The notes: generated by a model not told the origin, from the sequence alone. DNA of 52,720 nucleotides from Pseudomonas sp. MYb185 (GCF_002979975.1 NZ_PCQD01000017.1:1-52720), one strand, 5' to 3'; positions 17,487 through 29,943 are shown, numbered from the stretch's first letter. Translations and numbers: made by a program.

Positions 17487-17981
17487 ATGACTACGTTGAT
17501 TAAGACTGATCGTTTCACTCTCAGTGATGCCGAACGCGCGGCCATCGAACATGAAATGCATCATTATGAGGACCCGCGTGCGGCCTCCATCGAGGCGCTG
17601 AAGATAGTTCAGCAGGCGCGGGGCTGGGTACCGGACGGTGCCGCCGATGCCATTGGCGAGATCCTCGGCATTCCGGCCAGCGATGTGGAGGGTGTCGCCA
17701 CCTTCTACAGCCAGATCTTCCGCCAGCCGGTCGGGCGCCACATCATCCGCGTATGCGACAGCATGACCTGCTATATCGGTGGCCATGAAAGCATCCTGGC
17801 AGGCATCCAGTCTCAGCTCGGCATCGCCCCCGGGCAGACGACCGATGACAACCGCTTCACCCTGCTGCCGGTGTGCTGCCTGGGTAACTGCGACAAGGCC
17901 CCGGCACTGATGATCGATGACGATACCTTTGGCGATGTCACTGCTGACGGCGTGGCCGCACTGCTGGAGGCCTACCCATGA
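17487..17981 (+). CDS. nuoE: NADH-quinone oxidoreductase subunit E, cluster N1a
   Basis: A 164-residue thioredoxin-fold subunit of the NADH-oxidising module. It carries the 2Fe-2S cluster N1a: C90 and C95 (CDSMTC), C131 and C135 (CLGNC). Its last 4 bases overlap the nuoF start (ATGA), so translation is coupled. Confidence 0.96.
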   Translation: MTTLIKTDRFTLSDAERAAIEHEMHHYEDPRAASIEALKIVQQARGWVPDGAADAIGEILGIPASDVEGVATFYSQIFRQPVGRHIIRVCDSMTCYIGGHESILAGIQSQLGIAPGQTTDDNRFTLLPVCCLGNCDKAPALMIDDDTFGDVTADGVAALLEAYP

Positions 17982-19330
17982 AAACCTTCGCTTCCTTCGG
18001 CCCTGCCAACCGTATTGCACGGACCGAAGAAACCCATCCGCTGACCTGGCGCCTGCGCGATGACGGCCAGCCGGTATGGCTGGAAGAGTACCAGCAGAAG
18101 AACGGCTACGCTGCAGCACGCAAGGCGCTGCAGGAAATGGCCGAGGCCGATATCGTCAGCACGGTGAAGGACTCCGGGCTCAAGGGCCGCGGCGGCGCCG
18201 GCTTCCCCACCGGGGTCAAATGGAGCCTGATGCCGGCGGACGAGTCGCTGAACATACGTTACCTGCTGTGCAACGCGGATGAGATGGAGCCCAATACCTG
18301 GAAAGACCGTATGCTGATGGAGCAGCTGCCGCACCTGCTGATCGAAGGCATGCTGATCTCGGCGCGCGCGCTCAAGGCCTACCGTGGCTATATCTTCCTG
18401 CGTGGCGAATATGTAGACGCTGCCACCAACCTCAAGCGCGCCGTCGAGGAAGCCAAGGCGGCAGGCCTGCTGGGCAAGAACATCCTCGGCTCGGGTTTCG
18501 ACTTCGAGCTGTTCGTGCATACCGGTGCCGGACGCTATATCTGCGGTGAAGAGACCGCGCTGATCAACTCGCTGGAAGGTCGCCGCGCCAATCCACGGGC
18601 CAAACCGCCCTTCCCTGCCGCCGTCGGCGTCTGGGGCAAGCCGACCTGCGTCAACAACGTGGAAACCCTGTGCAACGTACCGGCGATCATCGGCAACGGT
18701 GTGCCCTGGTACACCGCGTTGGCGCGCCCCGACAGCGGCGATCATGGCACCAAGCTGATGGGCTTCTCCGGCAAGGTGAAGAATCCCGGCATCTGGGAAC
18801 TGCCCTTCGGCATCACCGCCCGTGAACTGTTCGAAGAGTATGCCGGCGGCATGCGCGACGGTTACACCCTCAAGTGCTGGCAGCCCGGCGGTGCCGGTAC
18901 CGGTTTCCTGCTGCCGGAACACCTGGAAGCGCAGATGTATTCCGGCGGTATCGGCAAGGTCGGTACGCGCATGGGCACCGGTCTGGCGCTGGCGGTGGAC
19001 CACACCGTCAACATGGTCTCGTTGCTGCGCAACATGGAGGAGTTCTTCGCTCGCGAGTCCTGTGGCTGGTGTACCCCCTGCCGTGACGGCCTGCCCTGGA
19101 GCGTGAAGACCCTGCGTGCGCTGGAACGCGGCCAGGGCCGCCCCGAGGATCTGGAAGTCCTGCTGCGGCTGGTGGACTTTCTCGGGCCTGGCAAGACCTT
19201 CTGCGCCCACGCGCCAGGGGCCGTCGAGCCGCTGGGCAGTGCGATCAAGTATTTCCGCAGCGAATTCGAGGCCGGCATCGACCAGACGGCCACGGCCGGC
19301 AAGCCGACCGCCGAGTTCGTGCAGGCATGA
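17978..19330 (+). CDS. nuoF: NADH-quinone oxidoreductase subunit F, NADH/FMN site
   Basis: A 450-residue subunit that binds NADH and FMN and the 4Fe-4S cluster N3. Visible: the glycine-rich [13 protein letters not shown] (68-79), the NADH-site segment [14 protein letters not shown] (98-111), and cluster ligands C362, C365, C368 ([12 protein letters not shown]) and C409 (TFCAHAPG). It overlaps nuoE by 4 bp. It is followed by a 109-bp gap, the longest inside the operon. Confidence 0.97.
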   Translation: MKTFASFGPANRIARTEETHPLTWRLRDDGQPVWLEEYQQKNGYAAARKALQEMAEADIVSTVKDSGLKGRGGAGFPTGVKWSLMPADESLNIRYLLCNADEMEPNTWKDRMLMEQLPHLLIEGMLISARALKAYRGYIFLRGEYVDAATNLKRAVEEAKAAGLLGKNILGSGFDFELFVHTGAGRYICGEETALINSLEGRRANPRAKPPFPAAVGVWGKPTCVNNVETLCNVPAIIGNGVPWYTALARPDSGDHGTKLMGFSGKVKNPGIWELPFGITARELFEEYAGGMRDGYTLKCWQPGGAGTGFLLPEHLEAQMYSGGIGKVGTRMGTGLALAVDHTVNMVSLLRNMEEFFARESCGWCTPCRDGLPWSVKTLRALERGQGRPEDLEVLLRLVDFLGPGKTFCAHAPGAVEPLGSAIKYFRSEFEAGIDQTATAGKPTAEFVQA

Positions 19331-19407
19331 CGAGATAAGCGGATCTGCCGGGGATGTTGGGCGACCATTTCCCCCGTCGGGTCCGCCAAAGGTATTCCAT
19401 TAGCAGC

Positions 19408-19422
19408 ACCCGTATAACGGGT
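19408..19422 (+). other. Small hairpin in the nuoF-nuoG gap
   Basis: ACCCGT and ACGGGT pair around a 3-nt loop, 17 nt before the nuoG start codon. It could affect nuoG translation or mRNA processing. The rest of the 109-bp gap shows no open frame or promoter I can support. Confidence 0.35.
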
Positions 19423-19439
19423 AAGAAGAAAGTACAACC

Positions 19440-22169
19440 ATGGCCACTATTCATGTAGATGGTAAAGACTACGAAGTCGACGGGGCGGACAACCTGTTGC
19501 AGGCCTGCCTGTCCCTCGGCCTCGATGTTCCCTACTTCTGCTGGCATCCTGCGCTGGGCAGCGTGGGCGCCTGCCGCCAGTGCGCGGTCAAGCAGTACAG
19601 CGACGAGAACGATACCCGCGGTCGCCTGGTCATGTCGTGCATGACCCCGGCGACGGACAACAGCTGGATCTCGATCGACGACGAGGAAGCCAAGGCATTC
19701 CGTGCCAGCGTCATCGAGTGGCTGATGATCAACCACCCGCATGACTGCCCGGTGTGCGAGGAGGGTGGTCACTGTCACCTGCAAGACATGACGGTGATGA
19801 CCGGCCACAATCAGCGCCGCTACCGCTTCAACAAGCGCACCCACCAGAACCAGGAACTGGGCCCGTTCATCGCCCATGAAATGAATCGCTGCATCGCCTG
19901 CTATCGTTGTGTGCGCTACTACAAGGACTATGCCGGCGGTACCGACCTGGGCGTGTTTGGTGCCAATGATCAGGTGTACTTCGGCCGGGTCGAGGACGGT
20001 ACGCTGGAAAGCGAGTTCTCCGGTAACCTGACCGAGGTCTGCCCCACTGGCGTCTTCACCGACAAGACCCACTCCGAGCGCTACAACCGCAAGTGGGACA
20101 TGCAGTTCGCCCCAAGCATCTGCCATGGCTGCGCCTCCGGCTGCAACACCAGCCCCGGCGAGCGCTATGGCGAGATTCGCCGCATCGAGAACCGCTTCAA
20201 CGGCTCGGTGAACCACTACTTCCTGTGCGACCGCGGCCGCTTCGGCTATGGCTATGTCAACCGCAAGGATCGTCCGCGCCAGCCGGTCGTCCAGCGCTCC
20301 AAGCTGAGCATGGGTATCGATGCCGCACTGGATCAGGCCGCCGGCCTGCTCAATCGTCGCCGCATCATGGGTATCGGCTCGCCCCGCGCCAGCCTGGAAA
20401 GCAACTTCGCCCTGCGCGAGCTGGTCGGCGCAGAGGATTTCTTCTCCGGTATCGCCCGCCATGAACTGGACAATATTCATGCTGTTCGCAACATCCTGCA
20501 GCATGGCCCGCTGCCGGTGGCAACGATCCGCGACATGGAAAGCCATGATGCGGTATTCGTACTCGGCGAGGACCTGACCCAGACCGCAGCGCGCATCGCC
20601 CTGGCCCTGCGCCAGGCCGCCAAGGGCAAGGCTACCGAGATGGCCGAAGCCGCTGGCATCCAGAGCTGGCACCAGGCGGCAGTACAGAACATTGCCCAGG
20701 GCGCCTTGAACCCGGTATTCATCGCCAGCGTGGACAGCACCCGGCTGGATGATATTGCCGCCGAAACGGTACAGGCCGCACCGGATGACCTGGCCCGGCT
20801 CGGCTTTGCCGTGGCCCACGCCATCGACGCCAGTGCGCCTGCAGTGGCCGGACTGGAAGCCGAGGCCCTGGAGCTGGCACAACGTATCGCCGAGTCGCTG
20901 CTGGCTGCCAAGCGTCCGCTGCTGGTCTCCGGCGCCTCGCTGGGCAGCCGCGCGATCATTGATGCAGCGGCGAACATCGCCCAGGCCTTGAAGAACCGTG
21001 GAAAGGACGCTTCCATCAGTCTGGTGGTGCCGGAAGCCAACAGCATGGGTATGTCGATCCTGCTCGCCGACGAGCAGACCGACAGGTCCGTCGAAGCCGC
21101 CCTCGCCGCCTTGAGCGCCGGCCAGTACGACGCGCTGGTAGTACTGGAGAACGACCTGTATCGCCGGGCCGACAAGGCCAGCGTCGATGCGGCACTGGCC
21201 GCAGCCAATGTGGTCATCGTCGCCGATCACCAGCAGACACCGACCACAGACAAGGCGCACCTGCTGCTGCCCGCGGCCAGCTTCGCCGAAGGCGATGGCA
21301 CCCTGGTCAGCCAGGAAGGCCGCGCCCAGCGCTTCTTCCAGGTATTCGATCCGGGCTACTACAATCCCGACGTGCTGATTCGCGAAGGGTGGCGCTGGCT
21401 GCATGCTCTGCGCAGTACCCTGCTGGGCAAACCGGTGGACTGGACCACCCTGGATCAGGTAACCGAGGCCTGCGCCGCGGTACATCCGCGCCTGGCATCC
21501 ATTACCGAGGCGGCGCCGGACGCCGACTTCCGCATCAAGGGCCAGAAGCTGGCGCGTGCGCCGCACCGCTACAGCGGCCGCACCGCGATGCGCGCCAATC
21601 TCAGCGTGCATGAGCCGCGTCAGCCGCAGGATCCGGACAGCCCCTTCGCGTTTTCCATGGAAGGCTACGCCGGCAGCAGCGAACAGCGCCAACAGATTCC
21701 CTTCGCCTGGTCACCCGGCTGGAACTCACCACAGGCGTGGAACAAGTTCCAGGACGAGGTGGGTGGTCATCTGCGCAGCGGCGATCCCGGTGTGCGCCTG
21801 CTGGATGGCGCGCGCATGGATCTGAACTGGGCCCAGGCACCGGCTGCGTTTGCGCCGGCTGCCGGGACCTGGCAGGTGGTGCCCCTGCACCACCTGTTCG
21901 GCAGCGAGGAGAACAGCAGCCGGGCCGAGCCGATTCAGCAACGCATGCCCCAGCCGTATATCGCCCTGGCTGACGCCGAGGCTGCTCGCCTGGGCGTTAC
22001 CGAGGGAGCCACGGTGAGCCTGGTACTGGGTGACCAGCAGTTGCAGTTGCCGGTACGCATCAGCAGCGATCTGCCGCTGGGCGTGGTTGGCCTGCCGGCA
22101 GGTCTGCCGGGTATCCCGCCGCTGACGGCCACCAGCGTGGTGACCGAACTGAGGGAGGTGGCACAATGA
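19440..22169 (+). CDS. nuoG: NADH-quinone oxidoreductase subunit G with cluster N7 site
   Basis: A 909-residue peripheral subunit carrying several iron-sulfur clusters. Ligands seen: 2Fe-2S N1b at C34, C45, C48 and C67; N5 at H99, C103, C106 and C112; N4 at C151, C154, C157 and C201; and the extra cluster N7 at C228, C231, C235 and C263, found only in some bacteria including Escherichia coli. The rest is a molybdopterin-oxidoreductase-like fold with no sign of a working cofactor site. The start follows a modest AGAAAG. It overlaps the nuoH start by 4 bp. Confidence 0.97.
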   Translation: MATIHVDGKDYEVDGADNLLQACLSLGLDVPYFCWHPALGSVGACRQCAVKQYSDENDTRGRLVMSCMTPATDNSWISIDDEEAKAFRASVIEWLMINHPHDCPVCEEGGHCHLQDMTVMTGHNQRRYRFNKRTHQNQELGPFIAHEMNRCIACYRCVRYYKDYAGGTDLGVFGANDQVYFGRVEDGTLESEFSGNLTEVCPTGVFTDKTHSERYNRKWDMQFAPSICHGCASGCNTSPGERYGEIRRIENRFNGSVNHYFLCDRGRFGYGYVNRKDRPRQPVVQRSKLSMGIDAALDQAAGLLNRRRIMGIGSPRASLESNFALRELVGAEDFFSGIARHELDNIHAVRNILQHGPLPVATIRDMESHDAVFVLGEDLTQTAARIALALRQAAKGKATEMAEAAGIQSWHQAAVQNIAQGALNPVFIASVDSTRLDDIAAETVQAAPDDLARLGFAVAHAIDASAPAVAGLEAEALELAQRIAESLLAAKRPLLVSGASLGSRAIIDAAANIAQALKNRGKDASISLVVPEANSMGMSILLADEQTDRSVEAALAALSAGQYDALVVLENDLYRRADKASVDAALAAANVVIVADHQQTPTTDKAHLLLPAASFAEGDGTLVSQEGRAQRFFQVFDPGYYNPDVLIREGWRWLHALRSTLLGKPVDWTTLDQVTEACAAVHPRLASITEAAPDADFRIKGQKLARAPHRYSGRTAMRANLSVHEPRQPQDPDSPFAFSMEGYAGSSEQRQQIPFAWSPGWNSPQAWNKFQDEVGGHLRSGDPGVRLLDGARMDLNWAQAPAAFAPAAGTWQVVPLHHLFGSEENSSRAEPIQQRMPQPYIALADAEAARLGVTEGATVSLVLGDQQLQLPVRISSDLPLGVVGLPAGLPGIPPLTATSVVTELREVAQ

Positions 22170-23155
22170 GCTGGTTCACTCCCGAGGTGATTGCCATCCT
22201 GATCGGTGTGATCAAGGCCATCGTCATCCTGCTGGCAGTGGTCATTGCCGGCGCCCTGCTGAGTTTTGTCGAGCGCCGCCTGCTGGCAGTATGGCAGGAC
22301 CGCTACGGGCCCAACCGGGTCGGTCCCGGCGGCATGTTCCAGATCGTCGCGGACATGATCAAGATGTTCTTCAAGGAAGACTGGACGCCGCCGTTTTCCG
22401 ACAAGCTGATCTTCACCCTGGCACCGGTGGTGGCGATGAGTTCGCTGCTGGTGGCCTTTATCGTGGTGCCAATCACCCCGACCTGGGGCGTGGCGGACCT
22501 GAACATCGGCCTGCTGTTCTTCTTCGCCATGGCCGGGTTGACGGTCTACGCGGTACTGTTCGCCGGCTGGGCCAGCAACAACAAGTTCGCCCTGCTCGGC
22601 GGTCTGCGTGCCGCGGCCCAGACGCTGTCCTACGAGGTGTTCCTGGGGCTGTCGCTGATGGGGATCGTGGCGCAGACCGGCTCGTTCAACATGCGCGATA
22701 TCGTCGCCTACCAGGCCGACAACCTGTGGTTCATCATTCCGCAGTTCTTCGGCTTCCTGACCTTCTTCATCGCTGGCGTTGCGGTCACCCACCGTCATCC
22801 CTTCGACCAGCCGGAAGCGGAGCAGGAACTGGCCGACGGTTATCACGTGGAATATGCCGGGATGAAATGGGGCATGTTCTTCGTCGGCGAGTACATCGGC
22901 ATCGTGCTGGTGTCGGCGCTGCTGGCGACGCTGTTCTTCGGTGGCTGGCACGGCCCCTTCGATCTGTTGCCGCAACTGCCGTTCCTGTGGTTCGCCTTGA
23001 AGACCGGCTTCTTCATCATGATCTTCATCCTGCTGCGCGCCTCGCTACCCAGGCCGCGCTATGACCAGATGATGGCATTCGGCTGGAAGGTCTGTCTGCC
23101 ATTGACCCTGATCAATCTGCTGGTGACCGGCGCAATTGTGCTGGCAGCGGCCTGA
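22166..23155 (+). CDS. nuoH: NADH-quinone oxidoreductase subunit H
   Basis: A 329-residue membrane subunit with about eight helices that forms the heel of complex I and part of the quinone channel. Marks: [40 protein letters not shown] and the acidic loop [20 protein letters not shown] (the first and last lines trimmed in the protein as usual). It overlaps nuoG by ATGA, and nuoI follows after 10 bp. Confidence 0.97.
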   Translation: MSWFTPEVIAILIGVIKAIVILLAVVIAGALLSFVERRLLAVWQDRYGPNRVGPGGMFQIVADMIKMFFKEDWTPPFSDKLIFTLAPVVAMSSLLVAFIVVPITPTWGVADLNIGLLFFFAMAGLTVYAVLFAGWASNNKFALLGGLRAAAQTLSYEVFLGLSLMGIVAQTGSFNMRDIVAYQADNLWFIIPQFFGFLTFFIAGVAVTHRHPFDQPEAEQELADGYHVEYAGMKWGMFFVGEYIGIVLVSALLATLFFGGWHGPFDLLPQLPFLWFALKTGFFIMIFILLRASLPRPRYDQMMAFGWKVCLPLTLINLLVTGAIVLAAA

Positions 23156-23165
23156 GGAGAACGCC

Positions 23166-23714
23166 ATGATCAAATCGATTATTCATGTAGTGCATGGCAC
23201 CTATACGCAACTGCGCAGCCTGGTGATGATTTTCGGCCACGCGTTCCGCAAGCGTGACACCCTGCAATATCCGGAAGAGCCGGTGTATCTGCCGCCGCGC
23301 TACCGTGGCCGTATCGTGCTGACCCGCGACCCCGACGGCGAGGAGCGCTGCGTGGCCTGCAACCTGTGCGCCGCGGCCTGCCCGGTTGGCTGCATTTCCC
23401 TGCAGAAAGCCGAGACCGAGGACGGACGCTGGTACCCGGAGTTCTTCCGCATCAACTTCTCGCGCTGCATCTTCTGCGGCCTGTGCGAGGAAGCTTGCCC
23501 GACCACCGCCATTCAGCTGACACCGGATTTCGAGCTGGCCGAGTACAAACGCCAGGATCTGGTGTTCGAGAAGGAAGACCTGATGATTTCCGGCACCGGG
23601 AAGAATCCGGACTACAACTTCTACCGGGTGTCCGGCCTGTCGATTGCCGGCAAGCCCAAGGGCGCCGCGCAGAATGAGGCCGAGCCGGTCAACGTCAAGG
23701 GCCTGCTGCCATGA
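23166..23714 (+). CDS. nuoI: NADH-quinone oxidoreductase subunit I, clusters N6a/N6b
   Basis: A 182-residue ferredoxin-like subunit with two 4Fe-4S motifs: C62, C65, C68, C72 and C101, C104, C107, C111. These carry electrons to N2 in NuoB. The start at 23166 follows GAGGAGA; the frame is open 30 nt further upstream inside nuoH, but the family begins near MIKSII. Confidence 0.97.
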   Translation: MIKSIIHVVHGTYTQLRSLVMIFGHAFRKRDTLQYPEEPVYLPPRYRGRIVLTRDPDGEERCVACNLCAAACPVGCISLQKAETEDGRWYPEFFRINFSRCIFCGLCEEACPTTAIQLTPDFELAEYKRQDLVFEKEDLMISGTGKNPDYNFYRVSGLSIAGKPKGAAQNEAEPVNVKGLLP

Positions 23715-23733
23715 TCAGTGTGAGGAATACCTG

Positions 23734-24240
23734 ATGGAATTCGCCTTTTACTTCTCCGCCGGAGTGGCCGTGGCGGCCACGCTGATGGTGATCACCAATA
23801 CCCGCGCGGTACACGCGCTGCTGTATCTGGTCACCTCGCTGCTGGCGGTGTCCATGTGCTTCTTCTCCCTCGGTGCGCCCTTTGCCGGCGTACTGGAAAT
23901 CATCGTCTATGCCGGCGCCATCATGGTGCTGTTCGTATTCGTGGTGATGATGCTCAACCTCGGTAGTGACAGCCGCAACCAGGAACGCCAGTGGCTCAGC
24001 CCGCGTGGCTGGATCGGACCGGGTATCCTGTCCGCGCTGCTGCTGGCCCAGTTGCTCTATGTGCTGTTCAGCCAGCCCTCCTCCGGCACCATCAGCGGCG
24101 CCACCGTGGATGCCAAGGCGGTCGGCATCGCCCTGTTCGGCCCCTACATCCTGGCCGTCGAGCTGGCGGCGATGATGCTGCTGGCGGCCATGGTCACTGC
24201 CTTCCATATAGGTCGTCACGAAGCCAAGGAGGTGGCATGA
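23734..24240 (+). CDS. nuoJ: NADH-quinone oxidoreductase subunit J
   Basis: A 168-residue membrane subunit with five hydrophobic helices. It contains the conserved third-helix stretch [20 protein letters not shown] (51-70), which includes the pi-bulge region important for coupling. The start at 23734 was chosen for homology ([10 protein letters not shown]) and the GAGGAA about 8 nt upstream. It overlaps nuoK by 4 bp. Confidence 0.96.
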   Translation: MEFAFYFSAGVAVAATLMVITNTRAVHALLYLVTSLLAVSMCFFSLGAPFAGVLEIIVYAGAIMVLFVFVVMMLNLGSDSRNQERQWLSPRGWIGPGILSALLLAQLLYVLFSQPSSGTISGATVDAKAVGIALFGPYILAVELAAMMLLAAMVTAFHIGRHEAKEVA

Positions 24241-24545
24241 ACGGTGTCCCCATGGAACACGGCCTGGCCTTGGCCGCCGTGCTGTTCAGCCTCGGCCTGG
24301 CCGGGTTGATGATCCGCCGCAACATTCTGTATGTGCTGATGAGCCTGGAGATCATGATGAATGCCGCCGCGCTGGCCTTCGTCGTGGCTGGAGCCCGCTG
24401 GGAGCAGCCCGACGGCCAGGTGATGTTCATCATGGTGATCACCCTTGCAGCCGCCGAGGCGAGTATCGGCCTGGCCATATTGCTGCAACTGTATCGCCGC
24501 TTCAGGACCCTGGATATCGATGCTGCCAGTGAGATGCGCGGATGA
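24237..24545 (+). CDS. nuoK: NADH-quinone oxidoreductase subunit K
   Basis: A 102-residue, three-helix membrane subunit, the standard length. It carries the proton-channel glutamates in [11 protein letters not shown] and [11 protein letters not shown]. The start ATG at 24237 overlaps the nuoJ stop (ATGA), and its end overlaps nuoL in the same way. Confidence 0.96.
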   Translation: MNGVPMEHGLALAAVLFSLGLAGLMIRRNILYVLMSLEIMMNAAALAFVVAGARWEQPDGQVMFIMVITLAAAEASIGLAILLQLYRRFRTLDIDAASEMRG

Positions 24546-26395
24546 ACCTTCTATTTCTTACCCTGTTGTTTCCGCTGATCGGCTTCCTGCTGCTGGCGTT
24601 CTCCCGCGGGCGCTGGTCGGAAAACCTCTCGGCGCTGATCGGTGTCGGCTCGGTGGGTCTCTCAGCGCTGGTCAGCGCCTGGATCATCTGGCTGTTCAGT
24701 AGCGGCGCGCTGCAGGATGGCGCCTATATCCAGGTGCTCTGGCAATGGATGGCGGTGGGCAACTTCACTCCCAGCCTGACCCTGTATCTGGATGGCCTGT
24801 CGCTGACCATGCTCGGCGTGGTGACTGGCGTCGGTTTCCTCATTCACCTGTTCGCCAGTTGGTACATGCGCGGCGAGGCCGGTTATTCGCGTTTCTTCGC
24901 CTACACCAACCTGTTCATCGCCAGCATGCTGTGCCTGGTACTGGCCGATGACCTGCTGTTTCTCTACCTGGGTTGGGAAGGCGTGGGCGTGTGCAGTTAC
25001 CTGCTGATCGGCTTCTACTATACCGAACGCAAGAACGGCAACGCTGCGCTCAAGGCTTTCCTGGTTACCCGGGTGGGCGACGTGCTGATGGCCTTCGGTC
25101 TGTTCATCCTGTTCGTGCAACTGGGTACGCTGAATATCCAGGAACTGCTGGTTCAGGCGCCGCAGATGTTCGCCGAGGGCGACTTCTGGATCACCCTGGC
25201 GACCTTGTCGCTGCTCGGTGGCGCCGTGGGTAAATCCGCGCAGTTGCCATTGCAGACCTGGTTGGCTGACGCCATGGCCGGCCCGACACCGGTCTCGGCA
25301 CTGATCCACGCGGCGACCATGGTCACAGCCGGGGTCTACCTGATCGCCCGTACCCATGGCCTGTTCCTGCTCACGCCGGACATCCTGCAGCTGGTCGGTA
25401 TCGTCGGTGGCGCCACCCTACTGCTGGCCGGCTTCGCTGCCCTGGTGCAGACCGATATCAAGCGTATCCTCGCCTACTCGACCATGAGCCAGCTTGGCTA
25501 CATGTTCCTGGCGCTGGGTGTCGGCGCCTGGGAAGCGGCGATCTTCCACCTGATGACCCATGCGTTCTTCAAGGCGCTGCTGTTCCTCGCTTCCGGCTCG
25601 GTGATCCATGCCTGCCACCATGAGCAGAACATCTTCCGCATGGGCGGGTTGTGGAAGAAACTGCCGGTTGCCTACGCCAGCTTCATCGTCGGCGGTGCGG
25701 CGCTGGCGGCATTGCCACTGCTGACGGCCGGTTTCTATTCCAAGGATGAAATCCTCTGGGAAGCCTTCGCCAGCGGTAACAGCGCGCTGCTGTATGCCGG
25801 CCTGCTGGGCGCCTTCCTGACCTCCATCTATACCTTCCGGCTGATCTTCGTGGTGTTCCACGGCGAGGCGCAGACCCAGGCCCACCCGGGCACAGGGCTG
25901 GCGCACAACCTGCCGCTGATCGTGCTGATCATTCTTTCGACCTTCATCGGTGCGTTGATCACCCCGCCACTGGCAGGCGTACTGCCGCAGAGCGTCGGAC
26001 ACGCCGGTGGCGAAGGCCGTGTCGGTCTGGAGGTGCTGTCCGGGGTTATCGCCGTGGCGGGCATCCTGCTGGCAGCCTGGCTGTACCTGGGGCGCCGCAG
26101 CGTGGTCAAGGCGATCGGCAACAGTGCGCCGGGGCGCTTCCTGACTGCCTGGTGGTACGCCGCCTGGGGCTTCGACTGGCTGTATGACAAGGTGTTCGTG
26201 CAGCCCTACCTGTGGCTCACCCGGGTGCTGGCCCGTGACCCGCTGGATCGCACCATCGGCATTGTGCCGCTGCTGGCGCGGGGCGGCCATGCGCTGCTCA
26301 GCCGCAGCGAGAATGGCCATATCCGCTGGTATGCGGTGTCCATTGCTGGTGGTGCCGTCCTGGTGATCGGCATGTTGCTGCTGTCGGCAGTCTGA
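24542..26395 (+). CDS. nuoL: NADH-quinone oxidoreductase subunit L, proton pump
   Basis: A 617-residue antiporter-like subunit at the distal end of the membrane arm, with the long lateral helix at its C-terminus. Conserved stretches include [21 protein letters not shown] with the channel glutamate, [33 protein letters not shown] and [10 protein letters not shown]. It begins inside the nuoK stop (ATGA). A 31-bp gap separates it from nuoM. Confidence 0.97.
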   Translation: MNLLFLTLLFPLIGFLLLAFSRGRWSENLSALIGVGSVGLSALVSAWIIWLFSSGALQDGAYIQVLWQWMAVGNFTPSLTLYLDGLSLTMLGVVTGVGFLIHLFASWYMRGEAGYSRFFAYTNLFIASMLCLVLADDLLFLYLGWEGVGVCSYLLIGFYYTERKNGNAALKAFLVTRVGDVLMAFGLFILFVQLGTLNIQELLVQAPQMFAEGDFWITLATLSLLGGAVGKSAQLPLQTWLADAMAGPTPVSALIHAATMVTAGVYLIARTHGLFLLTPDILQLVGIVGGATLLLAGFAALVQTDIKRILAYSTMSQLGYMFLALGVGAWEAAIFHLMTHAFFKALLFLASGSVIHACHHEQNIFRMGGLWKKLPVAYASFIVGGAALAALPLLTAGFYSKDEILWEAFASGNSALLYAGLLGAFLTSIYTFRLIFVVFHGEAQTQAHPGTGLAHNLPLIVLIILSTFIGALITPPLAGVLPQSVGHAGGEGRVGLEVLSGVIAVAGILLAAWLYLGRRSVVKAIGNSAPGRFLTAWWYAAWGFDWLYDKVFVQPYLWLTRVLARDPLDRTIGIVPLLARGGHALLSRSENGHIRWYAVSIAGGAVLVIGMLLLSAV

Positions 26396-26426
26396 TTATG
26401 AATTTACGCAAGGAAATGATCCCGTC

Positions 26427-27956
26427 ATGATTCTGCCCTGGCTGGTCCTGATTCCCTTCATCGGCGGCCTGTTGTGCTGGCAAGCCGAACGCTTCAGCAG
26501 CGCCCTGCCCCGCTGGCTGGCATTGCTGACCATGGGTCTGGTGCTGGTCCTTAGCCTCTGGCTCTGGGTCAGTGCCGACTATTCACTGGCTGGTGTGACC
26601 GATGGTGTACCGGTCTGGACGCTGGAGTTCAAGCACGTCTGGATCGAGCGCTTCGGTATCAACCTGCACCTGGCGCTGGATGGTCTGTCGCTGCTGATGC
26701 TGATCCTCACCGGTATCCTGGGTGTGCTGTCGGTGCTGTGCTCGTGGAACGAGATCCAGCATCGCATCGGTTTCTTCCACCTCAACCTGATGTGGATTCT
26801 CGGCGGCGTGGCCGGTGTGTTCCTGGCCATGGACCTGTTCCTGTTCTTCTTCTTCTGGGAAATGATGCTGGTGCCGATGTACTTCCTCATCGCGCTCTGG
26901 GGGCACAGCGGCGAAGGCAAGAAGACCCGTATCAATGCCGCCACCAAGTTCTTCATCTTCACCCAGGCCAGCGGTCTGATCATGCTGGTGGCGATTCTCG
27001 GCCTGGTGCTGGTGAACTTCAACCAGACCGGTGTGCTCACCTTCGCCTATGACCAGTTGCTCGGACTCGAGATGCCGCCGGGGGTGGAATATATCCTGAT
27101 GCTCGGCTTCTTCATTGCCTTCGCGGTGAAGTTCCCCATCGTACCGCTGCACTCCTGGCTGCCCGACGCCCACGCCCAGGCGCCGACCGCGGGCTCGGTG
27201 GACCTGGCAGGTATCCTGCTGAAGACCGCCGCCTACGGCATGCTGCGCTTCGCCCTGCCGCTGTTTCCCAACGCCTCGGTGGAGTTTGCACCGATTGCCA
27301 TGACCCTGGGCCTGATCGGTATCTTCTACGGGGCGATCCTGTCCTTCGCCCAGACCGATATCAAGCGCCTGGTGGCCTATTCCAGCATCTCGCACATGGG
27401 CTTCGTGCTGATCGGCATCTATGCCAGTACCCATCTGGCCCTGCAGGGCGCGGTGGTGCAGATGGTCGCCCACGGCCTGTCGGCGGCGGCGCTGTTCATC
27501 CTCTGCGGCCAGCTGTACGAGCGCATCCATACCCGCGACATGCGCGAGATGGGCGGGCTCTGGGCGCGCCTGCCGTACCTGCCGGCGCTGAGCATGTTCT
27601 TCGCCATTGCCTCGCTGGGCATGCCGGGCACCGGTAACTTCGTCGGTGAGTTCCTGATCCTGTTCGGCAGCTTCGCCAACAACCCCTGGGTCGTGGTCAT
27701 CGCCACCTTCGGCCTGGTACTGGCCTCGGCCTATTCGCTGATCATGATCCATCGCGCCTATTTCGGGGCTGAACGCTCCGGCGAAGCATTGCGCGGGCTG
27801 GATCGCCGCGAATTGCTCATGGTGCTGTCGCTGGTGGTACTGCTGGTAGGGCTCGGGCTGTACCCGCAACCGGTGCTGGATACTTCTGCGGCAAGCATGA
27901 GCGGTGTGCAGCACTGGCTCAGCGACGCTCTCTCCAACCTCGTTCCGGCCCGGTAG
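26427..27956 (+). CDS. nuoM: NADH-quinone oxidoreductase subunit M, proton pump
   Basis: A 509-residue antiporter-like membrane subunit. The proton-path glutamate lies in [20 protein letters not shown], with [20 protein letters not shown] and [17 protein letters not shown] also present. AAGGA stands about 14 nt before the ATG, so the initiation signal is modest. NuoN follows after 22 bp. Confidence 0.97.
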   Translation: MILPWLVLIPFIGGLLCWQAERFSSALPRWLALLTMGLVLVLSLWLWVSADYSLAGVTDGVPVWTLEFKHVWIERFGINLHLALDGLSLLMLILTGILGVLSVLCSWNEIQHRIGFFHLNLMWILGGVAGVFLAMDLFLFFFFWEMMLVPMYFLIALWGHSGEGKKTRINAATKFFIFTQASGLIMLVAILGLVLVNFNQTGVLTFAYDQLLGLEMPPGVEYILMLGFFIAFAVKFPIVPLHSWLPDAHAQAPTAGSVDLAGILLKTAAYGMLRFALPLFPNASVEFAPIAMTLGLIGIFYGAILSFAQTDIKRLVAYSSISHMGFVLIGIYASTHLALQGAVVQMVAHGLSAAALFILCGQLYERIHTRDMREMGGLWARLPYLPALSMFFAIASLGMPGTGNFVGEFLILFGSFANNPWVVVIATFGLVLASAYSLIMIHRAYFGAERSGEALRGLDRRELLMVLSLVVLLVGLGLYPQPVLDTSAASMSGVQHWLSDALSNLVPAR

Positions 27957-27978
27957 CAGCTTGATGGAAAATGACGCT

Positions 27979-29436
27979 ATGCAATATACCCTGTCCCACT
28001 TCGTCGCCCTGCTGCCGCTGCTGATTGTCGGTATCACGGCCATTGTGGTCACGCTGGCCATCTCCTGGCGGCGCAAGCATGACCTGACCTTCGTACTGAC
28101 CGCGCTGGGCTTGAACCTGGCCCTGCTGTCACTGATCCCGGCGCTGCAGGTAGCGCCGCTGCAAGTGACTGCCTTGATGCAGGTGGACCGCTTCGCGCTG
28201 CTGTACATGGGCATCATCCTGGTTGCAACCCTGGCCTGTGCGACCCTGGTCCATGCCTATCTGGGCAAGACCAACACCGGTGAGGGGTTTCCCGGCAATC
28301 GCGAGGAAATGTACCTGCTGATGCTGCTGTCCGCTGCCGGTGGGCTGGTGATGGTCAGCGCTTCACACCTGGCCACGCTGTTCATTGGTCTGGAGCTGCT
28401 GTCGGTCCCGATCTACGGTATGGTCGCCTACGCCTTCTTCAACAAGCGCTCACTGGAAGCCGGCATCAAGTACATGGTGCTGTCGGCGGCTGGCTCGGCT
28501 TTCCTGCTGTTCGGCATGGCCCTGGCCTATGCCGAATCCGGCAGTCTGGAGTTCGCCGCCCTGGGTGCGATCGCCGTCACCCCGATCCTGCAGATCGGCT
28601 TCGGCATGATGCTGATCGGGCTGGCCTTCAAGCTGTCGCTGGTGCCCTTCCACCTGTGGACGCCGGACGTCTATGAGGGTGCTCCGGCACCGGTATCGGC
28701 ATTCCTCGCCACCGCTGCCAAGGTCGCCGTGTTTGCCGTGTTGCTGCGCCTGTATCAGGTATCTCCGGCCACCAGCGGTGGCTGGCTGAATGAATTGCTG
28801 ACCGTCATCGCCATCGCCTCGATCCTGTTCGGCAACCTGCTGGCGCTGATGCAGAGCAACCTCAAGCGCCTGCTGGGTTACTCGTCGATTGCCCACTTCG
28901 GCTATCTGGTGATTGCCCTTATCGCCAGCGGCGGCCTCGCTACAGAGGCGATCGGGGTATATCTGGCCACCTATGTACTGACCACCCTCGGCGCGTTCGG
29001 TGTGGTCACGCTGATGTCCACTCCGTTCAAGGGTCGCGATGCCGACGCACTGTACGAGTATCGTGGCCTGTTCTGGCGCCGTCCGTACCTGACCGCGGTA
29101 CTCGCGGTGATGATGCTGTCGCTGGCGGGCATCCCGCTGACAGCGGGCTTCATCGGCAAGTTCTATATCATCGCCGCGGGTGTCGAGTCGCAGCTGTGGT
29201 GGCTGCTGGGCGCGCTGGTGCTGGGTAGCGCCATCGGCCTGTACTACTATCTGCGGGTCATGGTCACCATGTTCCTGGTCGAACCGGGCATCCGCCGTCG
29301 CGACGCACCGCTGAACTGGGGGCAGCATGCAGGTGGGATCATGCTGCTGCTGATGGCGCTGTTGGTATTCGTCCTTGGCGTGTATCCGCAGCCGTTGCTG
29401 GAGCTGGTGCAGAACGCTACGCTTGCTACCCTGTAA
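27979..29436 (+). CDS. nuoN: NADH-quinone oxidoreductase subunit N, proton pump
   Basis: A 485-residue antiporter-like subunit and the last nuo gene. Marks: [18 protein letters not shown] with the channel glutamate, [23 protein letters not shown] and [15 protein letters not shown]. The start at 27979 (MQYTLSHF) gives the usual length. An in-frame ATG at 27964 (MENDAMQ...) is the main alternative and has no better ribosome site. A 15-bp perfect hairpin follows the stop. Confidence 0.95.
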   Translation: MQYTLSHFVALLPLLIVGITAIVVTLAISWRRKHDLTFVLTALGLNLALLSLIPALQVAPLQVTALMQVDRFALLYMGIILVATLACATLVHAYLGKTNTGEGFPGNREEMYLLMLLSAAGGLVMVSASHLATLFIGLELLSVPIYGMVAYAFFNKRSLEAGIKYMVLSAAGSAFLLFGMALAYAESGSLEFAALGAIAVTPILQIGFGMMLIGLAFKLSLVPFHLWTPDVYEGAPAPVSAFLATAAKVAVFAVLLRLYQVSPATSGGWLNELLTVIAIASILFGNLLALMQSNLKRLLGYSSIAHFGYLVIALIASGGLATEAIGVYLATYVLTTLGAFGVVTLMSTPFKGRDADALYEYRGLFWRRPYLTAVLAVMMLSLAGIPLTAGFIGKFYIIAAGVESQLWWLLGALVLGSAIGLYYYLRVMVTMFLVEPGIRRRDAPLNWGQHAGGIMLLLMALLVFVLGVYPQPLLELVQNATLATL

Positions 29437-29438
29437 CG

Positions 29439-29470
29439 GAACAAGGTCCCGGCAAGCCGGGACCTTGTTC
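29439..29470 (+). terminator. Strong hairpin closing the nuo operon
   Basis: A perfect 15-bp inverted repeat (GAACAAGGTCCCGGC and its complement) around AA, starting 3 nt after the nuoN stop. It lacks a clean T tract, so it may act with partial termination and as a 3' mRNA stabiliser. Confidence 0.7.
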
Positions 29471-29579
29471 ATCTGCTGGATCGATTTTACCCGCGGTACG
29501 GTCAATACTTGATCCATCCGCTATCTGGACAGCGGGCCTGGTTCGCGACGTCCGAAGAACTGAAAAAAGGATACCTCTC

Positions 29580-29891
29580 ATGCAACGCATTCCCCTGATC
29601 ATCGCCACTGGTCTGCTGGCCCTCGTCGGCAGCGCCCATGGCAGCAGCTTCATCGGCACCACCGATGCCATCGGTGGGTCCCTGGTCAACACTATTGACG
29701 CGACCAGTGATGCGACTTCCGGCAACAACAAGGTGGTGCTGGAAGCCCGCGAGGATGCGGCCAGCTTCGTCGGCAGCGATGGCCACCTGCGCAGTGCCCG
29801 CCTCGAAGCCGCCCTGCTGCACATTCGCCAGTCCAATCCCGAGCTGGAAGCAACCGACATGCAACTGGCCGAGGCGATTCTCGCACTGTGA
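29580..29891 (+). CDS. DUF2388 small exported protein
   Basis: A 103-residue protein with a signal peptide (about 1-20, ending AHG or GSAHG) and the DUF2388 pattern: SSFIGTTDAIGG, TSDATSGNNKVVLEAREDAASFVGSDG, then a C-terminal helix LRSARLEAALLHIRQSNPELEATDMQLAEAIL. DUF2388 proteins are common in Pseudomonas and have no known function. The ribosome site AAAGGA is clear. It lies 52 bp upstream of the DUF4105 protease-like gene on the same strand and may be cotranscribed, making it a candidate partner. Confidence 0.85.
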   Translation: MQRIPLIIATGLLALVGSAHGSSFIGTTDAIGGSLVNTIDATSDATSGNNKVVLEAREDAASFVGSDGHLRSARLEAALLHIRQSNPELEATDMQLAEAILAL

Positions 29892-29943
29892 TGCATGTTT
29901 GAGGTCAATGCCCGTTATCCGATAGCTGCAGCGGTCGACCAGC

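Noticed and set aside
19245..21692. Minus-strand open frame of 815 codons opposite nuoG
   Set aside because: nuoG has all cluster ligands in place; the opposite frame is low-complexity Ala/Gly/Val and has no sense.
26583..28217. Minus-strand open frame of 544 codons opposite nuoM/nuoN
   Set aside because: Rich in His, Gln and Arg, as expected from the reverse of membrane-protein codons; not a gene.
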